Of a DNA stretch of 64,000 nucleotides, positions 55,800-64,000 are shown one piece after another. A program made the position numbers and the translations under genes. Each line of letters opens with the position of its first letter. The stretch's first letter is position 1. The DNA is from Aeromonas bestiarum (lineage in GTDB: Bacteria; Pseudomonadota; Gammaproteobacteria; Enterobacterales; Aeromonadaceae), in assembly GCF_000819745.1 (NCBI RefSeq), contig NZ_CDDA01000032.1, positions 124,001 through 188,000 on the forward strand, in the 5' to 3' direction. The notes beneath the pieces are model-generated. The model did not search any database, was not told the origin of the DNA, and saw only the letters and a program-made list of their open reading frames with translations.

Positions 55800-55850
55800 T
55801 TACTGGGCCATCTTTTTCAATCAGCGGGACCAGCCAGATGCAGAGCACTG
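55800..55850 (-). repeat. Diverged copy of the gmhA 3' end
   Basis: The minus strand reads PLIEK, then ATG GCC CAG TAA, against QLVEKE-ATG GCC AAG TAA at the true gmhA end 130 bp away. A 2-bp deletion separates the two parts. CTGATTGAAAAAG against CTGGTCGAAAAAG differs mainly at wobble bases. Confidence 0.65.
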
Positions 55851-55929
55851 CCGATCCCGCCGCTTATCGGGGCAGGCACAACCGGGACATGGCCTGGCGA
55901 GGCCACACATCCCGGCTGAACATGCTGCC

Positions 55930-56508
55930 TTACTTGGCCATCTCTTTTTCGACCAGCTGGATCAGGATATGGATCACCTTGATGTGCACTTCCTGAATGC
56001 GGTCGGCATAACCAAAATGCGGCACACGGATCTCGACGTCGGCCAGACCCGCCATCTTGCCACCATCCTTGCCGGTCAGCGCTATCACCTTCATGCCTTT
56101 GGCATGGGCGGCTTCGATGGCCTTGAGGATGTTGCCTGAGTTGCCGCTGGTGGAGATACCGAGCAGCACGTCACCACGACGGCCGACCGCTTCCACATAA
56201 CGGGAGAACACATAGTCGTAGCCAAAGTCGTTGGAGACGCAGGAGAGGTGGCTGGGATCCGAGATGGCGATGCCGGCATAACCGGGACGGTTCTCGCGAT
56301 AGCGGCCGGTCAGCTCTTCGGCAAAATGCATGGCATCGCAGTGGGAGCCCCCATTGCCACAGGAGAGCACCTTGCCTTCCTGCTTGAAGGAGTCGGCGAG
56401 CAGCCTGGCGGCAGCTTCAATGTTTTTCAGATTCTGCTCATCTGCCAGGAACGCCTGGAGCACGCCGGCAGCTTCGGTCAATTCATTGCGGATCAGTTCT
56501 TGGTACAT
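55930..56508 (-). CDS. gmhA: Phosphoheptose isomerase
   Basis: 192 residues, the same as E. coli GmhA. SIS-domain enzyme converting sedoheptulose 7-phosphate to heptose phosphate for lipopolysaccharide core. Motifs: [40 protein letters not shown], and the late [16 protein letters not shown]. It is divergent from fadE. Confidence 0.96.
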   Translation of the reverse strand: MYQELIRNELTEAAGVLQAFLADEQNLKNIEAAARLLADSFKQEGKVLSCGNGGSHCDAMHFAEELTGRYRENRPGYAGIAISDPSHLSCVSNDFGYDYVFSRYVEAVGRRGDVLLGISTSGNSGNILKAIEAAHAKGMKVIALTGKDGGKMAGLADVEIRVPHFGYADRIQEVHIKVIHILIQLVEKEMAK

Positions 56509-56642
56509 GATGTCTCTTCCAAAATATGGGCGATGTCATTGTCGCACAAGCCAATCCCGGAGTCGCCCCCCCGCCCGTCAAGATGCCGCCTGCAGGACGT
56601 TATGCCGATCACAGAGCCAAGGTAACAAGCTTGTAAACAGCT

Positions 56643-56700
56643 TGATAAGTTTGTGCGTATGAATTACAACAGGGGCCATATCCAACAGGTCAGACCTCTG
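56643..56700 (+). promoter_or_regulatory. fadE promoter with FadR-like operator
   Basis: TTGATA (56643-56648), 17 bases, then TACAAC as weak -35/-10 boxes. The site aacaggtcagacctctg (56684-56700) fits the FadR consensus (aactggtcNgacctgtt) at most positions and has a perfect aggtc-a-gacct core. It sits 54 bp ahead of the fadE start. Confidence 0.55.
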
Positions 56701-56754
56701 GATCAGCCAACCCACTTTTCACCCAACTTCGGCAACTCATGCAAGGAGCGAAAA

Positions 56755-59211
56755 ATGACGACGACCCTCACTCTGCTCGGGGTGATCCTGGTGATCGGCG
56801 CCATGGCTTATCGCCGGGCGTCTCTGTTCACATCCACGCTTGCCACGGCCGCCGCCCTGGTCGCCGGCACATTCTATGGCCATGTCCCCCTGCTGGTGTG
56901 GGCACTGTTCGCCGTGATCGCCATCCCCCTCAATCTGGTGGATTTTCGCCGCAATCAGCTGACCAAGCCGCTGTTCAAGCTCTACAAGTCCATCATGCCG
57001 GAGATGTCCCGCACCGAGAAGGAAGCCATCGAAGCGGGCACCACCTGGTGGGAAGCCGATCTGTTTGCCGGCAACCCGAACTGGAAGAAGCTGCACGCCA
57101 TCCCTGTCAGCGTGCTGTCAGCCGAAGAGCAAGCCTTCATGGACGGTCCGGTTGAAGAAGTCTGCCGCATGGTCAACGACTGGGAAGTGACCCACGAGCG
57201 GGCCGATCTCTCCCCCGAGGTGTGGCAATACCTGAAGGACAACAAGTTCTTCGCCATGATCATCAAGAAGAAATACGGTGGTCTGGAATTCTCCGCCTAT
57301 GCCCAGTCCTGCGTACTGCAAAAACTGTGTGGCGCCAGCGCCGTGCTGGCTTCCACCGTGGGCGTGCCCAACTCCCTCGGCCCGGGTGAACTGCTGCAGC
57401 ACTACGGCACCGATGAGCAGAAAGACCACTACCTGCCCCGTCTGGCAATCGGCAAGGAGATCCCCTGCTTCGCACTGACCAGCCCGGAAGCGGGTTCAGA
57501 CGCCGGCTCCATCCCCGACTTCGGCATCATCTGCAAGGGTGAGTGGGAAGGGGAAGAGGTGCTCGGCATGCGGCTGACCTGGAACAAGCGCTACATCACG
57601 CTCGCCCCCATCGCCACCGTACTGGGTCTGGCCTTCAAGCTGCGCGACCCGGATCACCTGCTGGGTGAAGACGAGGAGCTGGGGATCACCTGTGCCCTGA
57701 TCCCGACCCACATCAAGGGGGTCGAGATCGGTCGCCGCCACTTCCCGCTCAACGTGCCGTTCCAGAATGGCCCGACCCGTGGCGACAATGTGTTCGTGCC
57801 GCTCGATTTCATCATAGGTGGCCCGGCCATGGCCGGTCAGGGCTGGCGCATGCTGGTCGAATGCCTCTCGGTTGGCCGCGGCATCACGCTGCCCTCCAAC
57901 AGCACGGGCGGCGTCAAGATGCTGGCCCTGGCGACCGGCGCCTACAGCCGCATCCGTCGCCAGTTCAAGCTGCCCATCGGCAAGATGGAAGGCATTGAAG
58001 AGCCGCTGGCCCGTCTCGGTGGCAACGCCTACATCATGGGCGCCGCCGCCAATCTGACGGTGACCGGCATCGATCTGGGGGAAAAACCCTCGGTCATCTC
58101 CGCCATCGTCAAATACCACCTCACCGACCGAGCCCAAAAGTGCATCATAGATGCCATGGACATCCACGGCGGCAAGGCCATCTGCATGGGCCCCAACAAC
58201 TATCTGGCCCGTGGCTATCAGGGTGCGCCCATCGCCGTCACGGTAGAGGGTGCCAACATCCTGACCCGCAGCATGATCATCTACGGTCAGGGCGCCATTC
58301 GCTGCCACCCTTATGTGTTGCCGGAGATGCTGGCCGCCAGCCACCCTGACAAGGATCAGGCACTGAAGGACTTTGACAAGGCGATGTTCAGTCACGTCGG
58401 CTTTGCCATCAGCAACCTGGTGCGCAGCTTCTGGCTGGGCCTGACCGGTGCTCGCCTTGCGCCCGCACCGTTCAAGGATCAGACCAAGGGCTACTACCAG
58501 CAACTCTCCCGCCTCTCTGCCAACCTGGCCTTCCTGTCAGACATGGCGATGGGCACCCTGGGCGGCGAGCTCAAGCGCAAGGAGCGGGTCTCCGCCCGCC
58601 TGGGCGATGTGCTGAGTCAGCTCTATCTGGCTTCGAGTGCCCTCAAGCGTTATCAGGATGAGGGTCGTCAGCAGGCGGATCTGCCGCTGCTGCACTGGGC
58701 ACTGCAGGATGCCATGTTCAAGGCGCAAGAGGCGATCGATGAGCTGCTGCGCAACTTCCCGAACCGCTGGATTGGCTTGGCCCTGCGCGTCATAGTGCTG
58801 CCCCTTGGCCGTGACATGAAGCGCCCGAGCGACAAGCTGGACAGCCAGGTTGCCCGTCTGCTGCAGACGCCGAGCGAGACTCGCAGCCGTCTGGCCCGGG
58901 GCCAGTATCTGACCCGCGAAGAGGGCAACCCCTTCGGTCTGCTGGAACAGGCTCTCGATGACGTGCTCTCTGCCGAACCGCTGTTTGAGAAAGTATGCAA
59001 GGCTGACGGTATCAAGCGTCCGTTTATGCAGCTGAACAAGGTGGCGGATGCAGGTCTGGCACTGGGAGTGCTCAACCAGACCGAGGCTGACTTGCTGCGC
59101 CGTGCCGAAGAGAGCCGCCTGCGCACCATCAACGTTGATGATTTCGACCCCATCGACCTGGTTGCCAACAAGGCCCTGTTCGAGCCATCGGCCTATCACA
59201 GAGCAGCCTGA
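56755..59211 (+). CDS. fadE: Acyl-CoA dehydrogenase FadE
   Basis: 818 residues from ATG 56755 with AAGGAG upstream (814 in E. coli). Two N-terminal membrane helices ([20 protein letters not shown] and next), then the acyl-CoA dehydrogenase fold: [17 protein letters not shown], the long-chain family insert, and [23 protein letters not shown] with the active-site region. First dehydrogenation step of beta-oxidation. Confidence 0.97.
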   Translation: MTTTLTLLGVILVIGAMAYRRASLFTSTLATAAALVAGTFYGHVPLLVWALFAVIAIPLNLVDFRRNQLTKPLFKLYKSIMPEMSRTEKEAIEAGTTWWEADLFAGNPNWKKLHAIPVSVLSAEEQAFMDGPVEEVCRMVNDWEVTHERADLSPEVWQYLKDNKFFAMIIKKKYGGLEFSAYAQSCVLQKLCGASAVLASTVGVPNSLGPGELLQHYGTDEQKDHYLPRLAIGKEIPCFALTSPEAGSDAGSIPDFGIICKGEWEGEEVLGMRLTWNKRYITLAPIATVLGLAFKLRDPDHLLGEDEELGITCALIPTHIKGVEIGRRHFPLNVPFQNGPTRGDNVFVPLDFIIGGPAMAGQGWRMLVECLSVGRGITLPSNSTGGVKMLALATGAYSRIRRQFKLPIGKMEGIEEPLARLGGNAYIMGAAANLTVTGIDLGEKPSVISAIVKYHLTDRAQKCIIDAMDIHGGKAICMGPNNYLARGYQGAPIAVTVEGANILTRSMIIYGQGAIRCHPYVLPEMLAASHPDKDQALKDFDKAMFSHVGFAISNLVRSFWLGLTGARLAPAPFKDQTKGYYQQLSRLSANLAFLSDMAMGTLGGELKRKERVSARLGDVLSQLYLASSALKRYQDEGRQQADLPLLHWALQDAMFKAQEAIDELLRNFPNRWIGLALRVIVLPLGRDMKRPSDKLDSQVARLLQTPSETRSRLARGQYLTREEGNPFGLLEQALDDVLSAEPLFEKVCKADGIKRPFMQLNKVADAGLALGVLNQTEADLLRRAEESRLRTINVDDFDPIDLVANKALFEPSAYHRAA

Positions 59212-59228
59212 CCCACAGGAAAATAGCC

Positions 59229-59256
59229 AAACGCCTCCCATGTGGAGGCGTTTTTT
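59229..59256 (+). terminator. Terminator of fadE
   Basis: Perfect stem aacgcctcc / ggaggcgtt, 5-base loop, six T. Confidence 0.85.
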
Positions 59257-59373
59257 ATGGGCCTGGATCACGATGACAACAAAGAGATTTCACAGATCAA
59301 ATTTTATTTCCCAATAAGTTTCCTATCCTTAGTGAAGCAGTTAATGTAAGCACAGGATCCCAAACAGGATTGC

Positions 59374-60894
59374 ATGATGGATGACCAAATCCTGATTATT
59401 GACGATGACGATCTGCCCCTTCTCGATAACCAGCAGGCTGGATGGAAGGTGATGATTGTGGACGATGAACCCGAAGTGCATCGCATCACCAAGATCACCC
59501 TGAGCAAGTTTGAATTCGATAACAAACCCATTGAATTTTTGCATGCTTATTCAGCCGCGCAGGCCAAGGAGTTGCTCGCCAAGACCCCGGATGTAGCCTT
59601 GTTGCTGCTCGACGTCGTCATGGAAGTCGATCACGCCGGTCTCGATGTGGTCAAGTTCGTGCGCGAGGATCTGCAGAATAAGATGGTGCGCATAGTGCTG
59701 CGGACCGGACAACCGGGTCAGGCGCCGGAAGATGATGTGGTCACCAACTACGACATCAACGATTACAAGGACAAGACAGAGCTCACCTCCCAGAAGCTGC
59801 GGACCCTGCTGCGGGCCAGCCTGCGTTCATACCGCGACATCCGCACCCTGGAGAGCAATCGCCAAGGGCTGGAGAAGGTCATCGAAGCCTCCAAGGGGAT
59901 CTTCGAGAAACGGGCGCTGCGCCAGTTTGTCGAAGGAGCTCAGGAGCAGCTCGGTGCCCTGCTCAATCTGGAAGAGTCCCAGATCTATGATGTAAAACAG
60001 TTTGCCTACGAGGTGCGGGATCAGATCCTGGAGCCCCTGCTGCCTGGCCATCCGTCCGTGCGGCTGGTCGATGCCCCCCTGATCTTGCGCCAGGCCATGG
60101 CCAATCGCGCCAACGTCTATGATGGCAACCAGATGGTGCTCTACTGCCAGAATCCCCGCCATCACCTGCTGTTTCATATCGAGACGACCCGCCATCTCAG
60201 CCAGATGGACACGGGCCTTCTGAGCCTGTTTACCGAAAACATCATAGTGGCGCTGGAAAATATCCGGCTCAACGAGGTCATCGCCGACAACCAGCGCGAG
60301 ATCATCTACCGCATCGGTGAGCTGGTGGAGACCCGCTCCAAGGAGTCTGGCCTGCACGTCAAGCGGGTCGCCCTCTACACAGAGCTGTTCTGCCAGTTGC
60401 TCGGCATGAGCGAAGAGCAGAGCGAGCTCATCAAGCGCGCCTCCCCCCTGCACGACATCGGCAAGGTGGGGATCCCGGATGCCATCCTCCACAAGCCGGG
60501 CAAGCTGACCCCGGAAGAGTGGGAGATCATGAAGACCCACGCCCAGCTGGGGCAGGACATGCTCTCCGGCAGCGATCTGGCGCTGTTCCAGATAGGCGCC
60601 ACCATAGCCGGCAACCACCATGAGAAATGGAATGGCAGCGGCTATCCCCGCGGCCTCAAGGGCGATTCAATACCGCTCGAAGGGCGAGTGGTGGCGCTGG
60701 CCGACGTGTTCGATGCCCTGGGCTCGGATCGCTGCTACAAGAAGGCGTGGCCATTGGACAAGGTACTGGCGCTGATTGAAGAGGAGAAGGGACAGCACTT
60801 CGATCCCCGGCTGGTGGAGCTGATGCTGGCCAATCTGGACAAGTTCCTCGATATCCGCGATCAGCACAAGGATATCTACGTCGGGGATCACTGA
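59374..60894 (+). CDS. Response regulator with DUF3369 and HD-GYP domain
   Basis: 506 residues. Receiver (about 22-150: VMIVDDEPEVHR, LLLLDVVMEV, VLRTGQPG, DYKDKTEL), a DUF3369 GAF-like middle (about 175-315), and an HD-GYP domain with LHDIGKVGIPDAIL and HHEKWNGSGYPRGLKGDSIP. All residues for a cyclic-di-GMP phosphodiesterase are present. It is a single gene; its kinase is not next door. Confidence 0.93.
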   Translation: MMDDQILIIDDDDLPLLDNQQAGWKVMIVDDEPEVHRITKITLSKFEFDNKPIEFLHAYSAAQAKELLAKTPDVALLLLDVVMEVDHAGLDVVKFVREDLQNKMVRIVLRTGQPGQAPEDDVVTNYDINDYKDKTELTSQKLRTLLRASLRSYRDIRTLESNRQGLEKVIEASKGIFEKRALRQFVEGAQEQLGALLNLEESQIYDVKQFAYEVRDQILEPLLPGHPSVRLVDAPLILRQAMANRANVYDGNQMVLYCQNPRHHLLFHIETTRHLSQMDTGLLSLFTENIIVALENIRLNEVIADNQREIIYRIGELVETRSKESGLHVKRVALYTELFCQLLGMSEEQSELIKRASPLHDIGKVGIPDAILHKPGKLTPEEWEIMKTHAQLGQDMLSGSDLALFQIGATIAGNHHEKWNGSGYPRGLKGDSIPLEGRVVALADVFDALGSDRCYKKAWPLDKVLALIEEEKGQHFDPRLVELMLANLDKFLDIRDQHKDIYVGDH

Positions 60895-60929
60895 TCCTCC
60901 CTCACCCCGACTGGCCAACCGCTACACAT

Positions 60930-60961
60930 GAAAAAGCCGCCTCAACAGGGCGGCTTTTTCA
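60930..60961. terminator. Bidirectional terminator
   Basis: Stem gaaaaagccgcc / ggcggctttttc between the HD-GYP gene and the converging TIGR03503-like gene. Confidence 0.85.
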
Positions 60962-60975
60962 TTCAGGGCAAACTC

Positions 60976-62232
60976 TTACTGCTCGGGCAGGTTCAAGTCC
61001 AGCTTGGCCTCGGATTTGGCCCCCTCATTCTCTGCCTTCTGCGCAGCCATCGCCTTTTGCAATGCCCGGCGTTTTTGCAACAGGATGAACCCAACCCCGC
61101 CGAGCAGAGTCACCAGGATACCGACACCGCCCAGCAACCAGAACAGCCAGCCGCTGCTCTCTTTCACCTCAAATTTCACCTGATCGGGTACGGCTGCCGA
61201 AGCAGCGGACGCGGCCGAAGGGGGCGGCGCCAGCACGGGGAAGATGTTGAATGACTTGACCGGCAGAGTGACCTGGATCTCGCGGCCCAGACGGGTGGTC
61301 CCGAACAGGGTGGCCGTCACGTCATACTGGCCCACCTCCTTGATGACGGAGAGATCGACCTCCACCCTGGGCTCGGTCGCCACCGCACTGAACGCCATGC
61401 TGGCCCCTACGGTATTGGTTGCCTTGCCCTTGATGATCACGGAGGCAGGATCCAGCTCATCGCCGTCAATCAGGAAGGAGAGCCGGGCACCGTACTCTTT
61501 CGACGGCGCCGCCAGGGTATAACCGACCGGTAGCGGGTAGATCAGCACATCCTGATAGCGGGCGCGCGAGAAGACCTGATTGCCGGTGCTGTAGAGCGCT
61601 CTGTATTTGCCGGCCGGGACATCCAGCACCGCCTTGGCGGTCATGATGCCATCACCCGGCACCTCGTCGAGCCCCTTGCCATCATCGCGATAGTGGCCGA
61701 GCACCTCATCCAGAATGGGCTCACCCTGCTGCTTGGCATCGTTGAAGCGCTGCAGCTTCACCGTCATGCCGAGATCCGTGAGGTAGTAACCCTCCTTGGG
61801 CGGGGCATCGTCGATCAGCAACCAGGACTTGAGCTTGACGATTTCCCCCTGATAGAGCTGGGTCGGCAGCAGATCGGTTTCCAGCTTGATGTTCGACAGG
61901 ATGCGTACCCTGTTTTCAGGATCCACCTCGCCGATGGCCTGCCAGGGACCCGGCATGGGGTCACGGATGGTGATGAGATCCTGATCCTTGAGCGCCAGCC
62001 AGCCCACCTCGGGCGGCGTGACCTTGCCGACATACAACTTGCTGCCATCGGGTCGCACCAGGATCACCGAAGGGGTGCCCGGCTTGCGCGTCACTATGAA
62101 GGTGATCTCCTTTACCCCGTAATCGATGCGAAAGCGATTATCGAGCAGGGGAATGTCGGAGGGGGCAAACACCTCGTTGGCTCCGGCCGTCAGTGAGGTC
62201 AGCAGCAGCAGGCCGCTCCATAGCTTGCTCAT
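60976..62232 (-). CDS. Secreted/membrane-anchored TIGR03503-like protein
   Basis: 418 residues from ATG 62232, overlapping the dnaQ stop (ATGA). Signal peptide ([18 protein letters not shown]), a large predicted beta-rich periplasmic part with Ig-like repeats, and one C-terminal membrane helix ([19 protein letters not shown]) followed by a basic tail. It resembles the TIGR03503 family of conserved proteins of unknown function. Confidence 0.75.
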   Translation of the reverse strand: MSKLWSGLLLLTSLTAGANEVFAPSDIPLLDNRFRIDYGVKEITFIVTRKPGTPSVILVRPDGSKLYVGKVTPPEVGWLALKDQDLITIRDPMPGPWQAIGEVDPENRVRILSNIKLETDLLPTQLYQGEIVKLKSWLLIDDAPPKEGYYLTDLGMTVKLQRFNDAKQQGEPILDEVLGHYRDDGKGLDEVPGDGIMTAKAVLDVPAGKYRALYSTGNQVFSRARYQDVLIYPLPVGYTLAAPSKEYGARLSFLIDGDELDPASVIIKGKATNTVGASMAFSAVATEPRVEVDLSVIKEVGQYDVTATLFGTTRLGREIQVTLPVKSFNIFPVLAPPPSAASAASAAVPDQVKFEVKESSGWLFWLLGGVGILVTLLGGVGFILLQKRRALQKAMAAQKAENEGAKSEAKLDLNLPEQ

Positions 62233-62963
62233 TGCCGCCACAGGCAGGCTCCTCCTTTCTTCTGGACCAGATCCAGCCTCGCCTCGTGCACGGCTTCGAT
62301 GTCGGCGCCGGCGCGCACGACCTTGAGTGGCGGACGGTTGCTCTCCAGTCGACGGATACTGGTGTCCTGATTGCGCTCGTTCTCTTGGCTTTCGGTAGCC
62401 AGGTTCAGCTTGGTCTGGCCACCCGTCATCAGCAGGTAAACGTCGGCCAGGATCTCCGCATCGAGCAGTGCACCGTGCAAGGTCCGGTGGGAGTTGTCTA
62501 TGCCGTAGCGATCGCACAGCACATCCAGGTTGTTGCGTTTGCCCGGAAAGAGATCCCGCGCCATCGCCAGGGTATCTGTGATGCTGCAGATATCCTTGGT
62601 CTTGAAGTTGAGTCCGAGCTTGCCGAACTCGTAGTCCATGAAGCTCACGTCAAAGGGCGCGTTGTGGGCGATAAGCTCGGCGCCACGGATGAACTCGATG
62701 AAGTCGTTGGCGATCTGGCTGAACGGGGGCTTGTCGACCAGGAAGGCATCCGTGATGCCGTGCACCTGGATGGCCTCGGGATCCACCAGCCGATCCGGCT
62801 TGATATAGACGTGGTAGTGATTGCCGGTCAGCTTGCGGTTGATCACCTCCACACAGCCGATCTCTATGATGCGGTGTCCCAGATAGATGGGGCCACCGGC
62901 GGTGTTCATACCTGTGGTTTCAGTATCCAGAATGATCTGGCGATTCAGTTGGGGTGTGTTCAT
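62229..62963 (-). CDS. dnaQ: DNA polymerase III epsilon subunit (proofreading exonuclease)
   Basis: 244 residues. Exo[10 protein letters not shown], Exo[16 protein letters not shown] and Exo[18 protein letters not shown] carry the metal-binding residues; the C-terminal tail binds the alpha subunit. It is divergent from rnhA, as in E. coli, with a 75-bp shared promoter region. Confidence 0.97.
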   Translation of the reverse strand: MNTPQLNRQIILDTETTGMNTAGGPIYLGHRIIEIGCVEVINRKLTGNHYHVYIKPDRLVDPEAIQVHGITDAFLVDKPPFSQIANDFIEFIRGAELIAHNAPFDVSFMDYEFGKLGLNFKTKDICSITDTLAMARDLFPGKRNNLDVLCDRYGIDNSHRTLHGALLDAEILADVYLLMTGGQTKLNLATESQENERNQDTSIRRLESNRPPLKVVRAGADIEAVHEARLDLVQKKGGACLWRQ

Positions 62964-63015
62964 GATCCAATCTATGTCAAACTTCGGCCTTACCCGCTAG
63001 TTTACCCCAAGACTC

Positions 63016-63038
63016 ATGCTAAAAAAGATCGATTGCTC
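63016..63038 (+). repeat. Head-like copy of rnhA just before rnhA
   Basis: ATGCTAAAAAAGATCGATTG (reads MLKKID) precedes the real start ATGTTAAAACACATTGATTT (MLKHID), offset 23 bp. Leu and Ile codons differ only at silent positions. Confidence 0.6.
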
Positions 63039-63503
63039 ATGTTAAAACACATTGATTTATACACGGATGGTTCCTGCCTAGGCAATCCTGGCCCCGGTGG
63101 CTATGGCGCCGTCCTGGTCTATGGCGATCACCGCAAGGAGATTTCCGGTGGTTTTCGGCTGACCACCAATAACCGGATGGAGCTGATGGCCGCCATCATG
63201 GGGCTGCGCACCCTCAATGCGGCCTGCCAGGTACGGCTCACCACCGACAGCCAGTATGTGCGCCAGGGGATCACCCAGTGGATCATCGGCTGGAAGAAGA
63301 AGGGATGGATGACCTCAAACCGCCAGCCGGTCAAGAACGTCGACCTCTGGAAGGAGCTGGATGCGGAAGTGGCCCGCCATCAGATCGAGTGGCTCTGGGT
63401 CAAGGGGCACTCGGGTCACCCCGAGAATGAACGCTGCGATGAGCTGGCGCGCGATGCCGCCAGTGGCAAGCTGCTCGCCGAAGACACCGGCTATCAACCC
63501 TGA
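63039..63503 (+). CDS. rnhA: Ribonuclease HI
   Basis: 154 residues (155 in E. coli). Removes RNA from RNA-DNA hybrids. Catalytic acids seen in [18 protein letters not shown] (Asp), [10 protein letters not shown] (Glu), [10 protein letters not shown] (Asp) and the late [11 protein letters not shown] (Asp). The start ATG 63039 lacks a strong ribosome-binding site. Copies of its head and tail flank it. Confidence 0.97.
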   Translation: MLKHIDLYTDGSCLGNPGPGGYGAVLVYGDHRKEISGGFRLTTNNRMELMAAIMGLRTLNAACQVRLTTDSQYVRQGITQWIIGWKKKGWMTSNRQPVKNVDLWKELDAEVARHQIEWLWVKGHSGHPENERCDELARDAASGKLLAEDTGYQP

Positions 63504-63534
63504 TCTCACCTGTCAAAGGGTAACGAGCATCTTT

Positions 63535-63585
63535 GACCAGAGCGGTCGCGAGTTGTTCGTCTAGGATATGGGTTACCAGCCCTGA
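63535..63585 (+). repeat. Diverged copy of the rnhA 3' end
   Basis: Reads DQSGRELFV-stop-DMGYQP-stop, against [20 protein letters not shown] in rnhA, offset 82 bp. GGT TAC CAG CCC TGA against GGC TAT CAA CCC TGA differs only at wobble bases. The yafS stop codon on the other strand lies within it. Confidence 0.8.
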
Positions 63586-64000
63586 CGCGCCATGCCCGGT
63601 GCCGCTATCGACTCAGGCAAACGCCAGCGACGGCGCACCGGGATGAGTGGAAAACGCCGCTTGCGCGCGGCTATCACATAGACAGATGCAAAGGGTCTGA
63701 AGTAATCCCGCCCTACACTCTCCCGCCACCAGCCGATCCGGCTCTGCTTGCTCATGAACGAATAGCCGAAGCGCTCATCAAACATCACCTCGCAACCGAG
63801 CAGTTGCAACCAGTCGGTGACCCGCGCCGGGGTGAACATGCGAGCCGACCAGGGCAGATGTTGACGCAGGAAAGGCAGACAATGACCGATACCGACCAGA
63901 CTGAGCGGGTTATAGCCGCTGACGATGAGCCAGCCATCGTCGGTCAGCACACGTTCGGCTTCACGCAGCACCTGATGGGGGTCGGGCGAGAAATCGAGAC
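63573..64000 (-). CDS. Class I SAM-dependent methyltransferase, YafS-like (5' part beyond window)
   Basis: The frame is open to the right edge; upstream of GTG 63971 it reads LDFSPDPHQVLREAERVL, the middle of a methyltransferase (after motif I). The rest includes DDGWLIVSGYNPLSLVGIGH. It is the neighbour of rnhA, as yafS is in E. coli. The last residues (ARQGW) are read antisense to the rnhA tail copy, so its stop comes from that remnant. Confidence 0.85.
   Translation of the reverse strand, partial: LDFSPDPHQVLREAERVLTDDGWLIVSGYNPLSLVGIGHCLPFLRQHLPWSARMFTPARVTDWLQLLGCEVMFDERFGYSFMSKQSRIGWWRESVGRDYFRPFASVYVIAARKRRFPLIPVRRRWRLPESIAAPGMARQGW

Noticed and set aside
1..64000. CRISPR arrays, tRNA/rRNA genes, transposases, integrases, prophage genes
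   Set aside because: Looked for and not seen; the AT-rich island has no visible mobility gene or attachment repeat.

Overview
The window reads as a chromosomal segment of a high-GC gammaproteobacterium, most probably Aeromonas. The basis is gene content (napFDAGHBC beside narQ/narP, olsF, cyuA with a transporter, speA, fadE, the dnaQ/rnhA/yafS neighbourhood) and GC-rich codon use. The genus call is inference from protein flavour, not a search. I saw no rRNA, tRNA, CRISPR array, integrase or insertion sequence.

Layout. 1-900: a truncated unrecognised gene and a glyoxalase-fold gene broken by a 10-bp tandem duplication. 1020-6870: a conspicuously AT-rich accessory island with a double-GHKL ATPase, a receiver-domain protein with an unrecognised C-terminal domain, a cytosine-5 DNA methyltransferase and a Vsr endonuclease. 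6930-14700: a histidine phosphatase, a cysteine-catabolism locus (YheO-type regulator, cyuA, ridA, divergent transporter), a chemoreceptor and two small genes. 14900-25700: speA, pepT, olsF, a SelW-like gene, an AdoHcy-hydrolase-like gene, yceI with a membrane partner and a LysR regulator. 25700-30400: fhs, a second chemoreceptor, folE.

30700-48600 is a molybdenum and nitrate-respiration block: moeAB, modABC, moaBCDE, napFDAGHBC, moaA and narQP. Molybdate uptake (Mod) and molybdopterin synthesis (Moa/Moe) supply the cofactor of NapA; NarQ/NarP and FNR probably control nap. The moaB leader can fold into a multi-hairpin structure that may be a Moco riboswitch. 49150-54680 holds a Lon-N protein, a FIST (NosP-like) sensor with a hybrid histidine kinase, a YvcK protein and an Hpt protein. 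55000-64000 holds yafJ, gmhA, fadE, an HD-GYP response regulator, a TIGR03503-like gene, dnaQ, rnhA and the start-truncated neighbour yafS.

Two things stand out. First, the island: the ATPase/receiver pair sits where a restriction component would be expected beside an orphan-looking Dcm/Vsr pair. Second, several unrelated genes (rnhA, fhs, moaD, gmhA, the AdoHcy-hydrolase-like gene, probably the VOC gene) are followed 80-130 bp downstream by a diverged copy of their own 3' end. Differences often fall at wobble positions, so the copies look like remains of another allele rather than random decay. rnhA also carries a head-like copy just upstream of its start.
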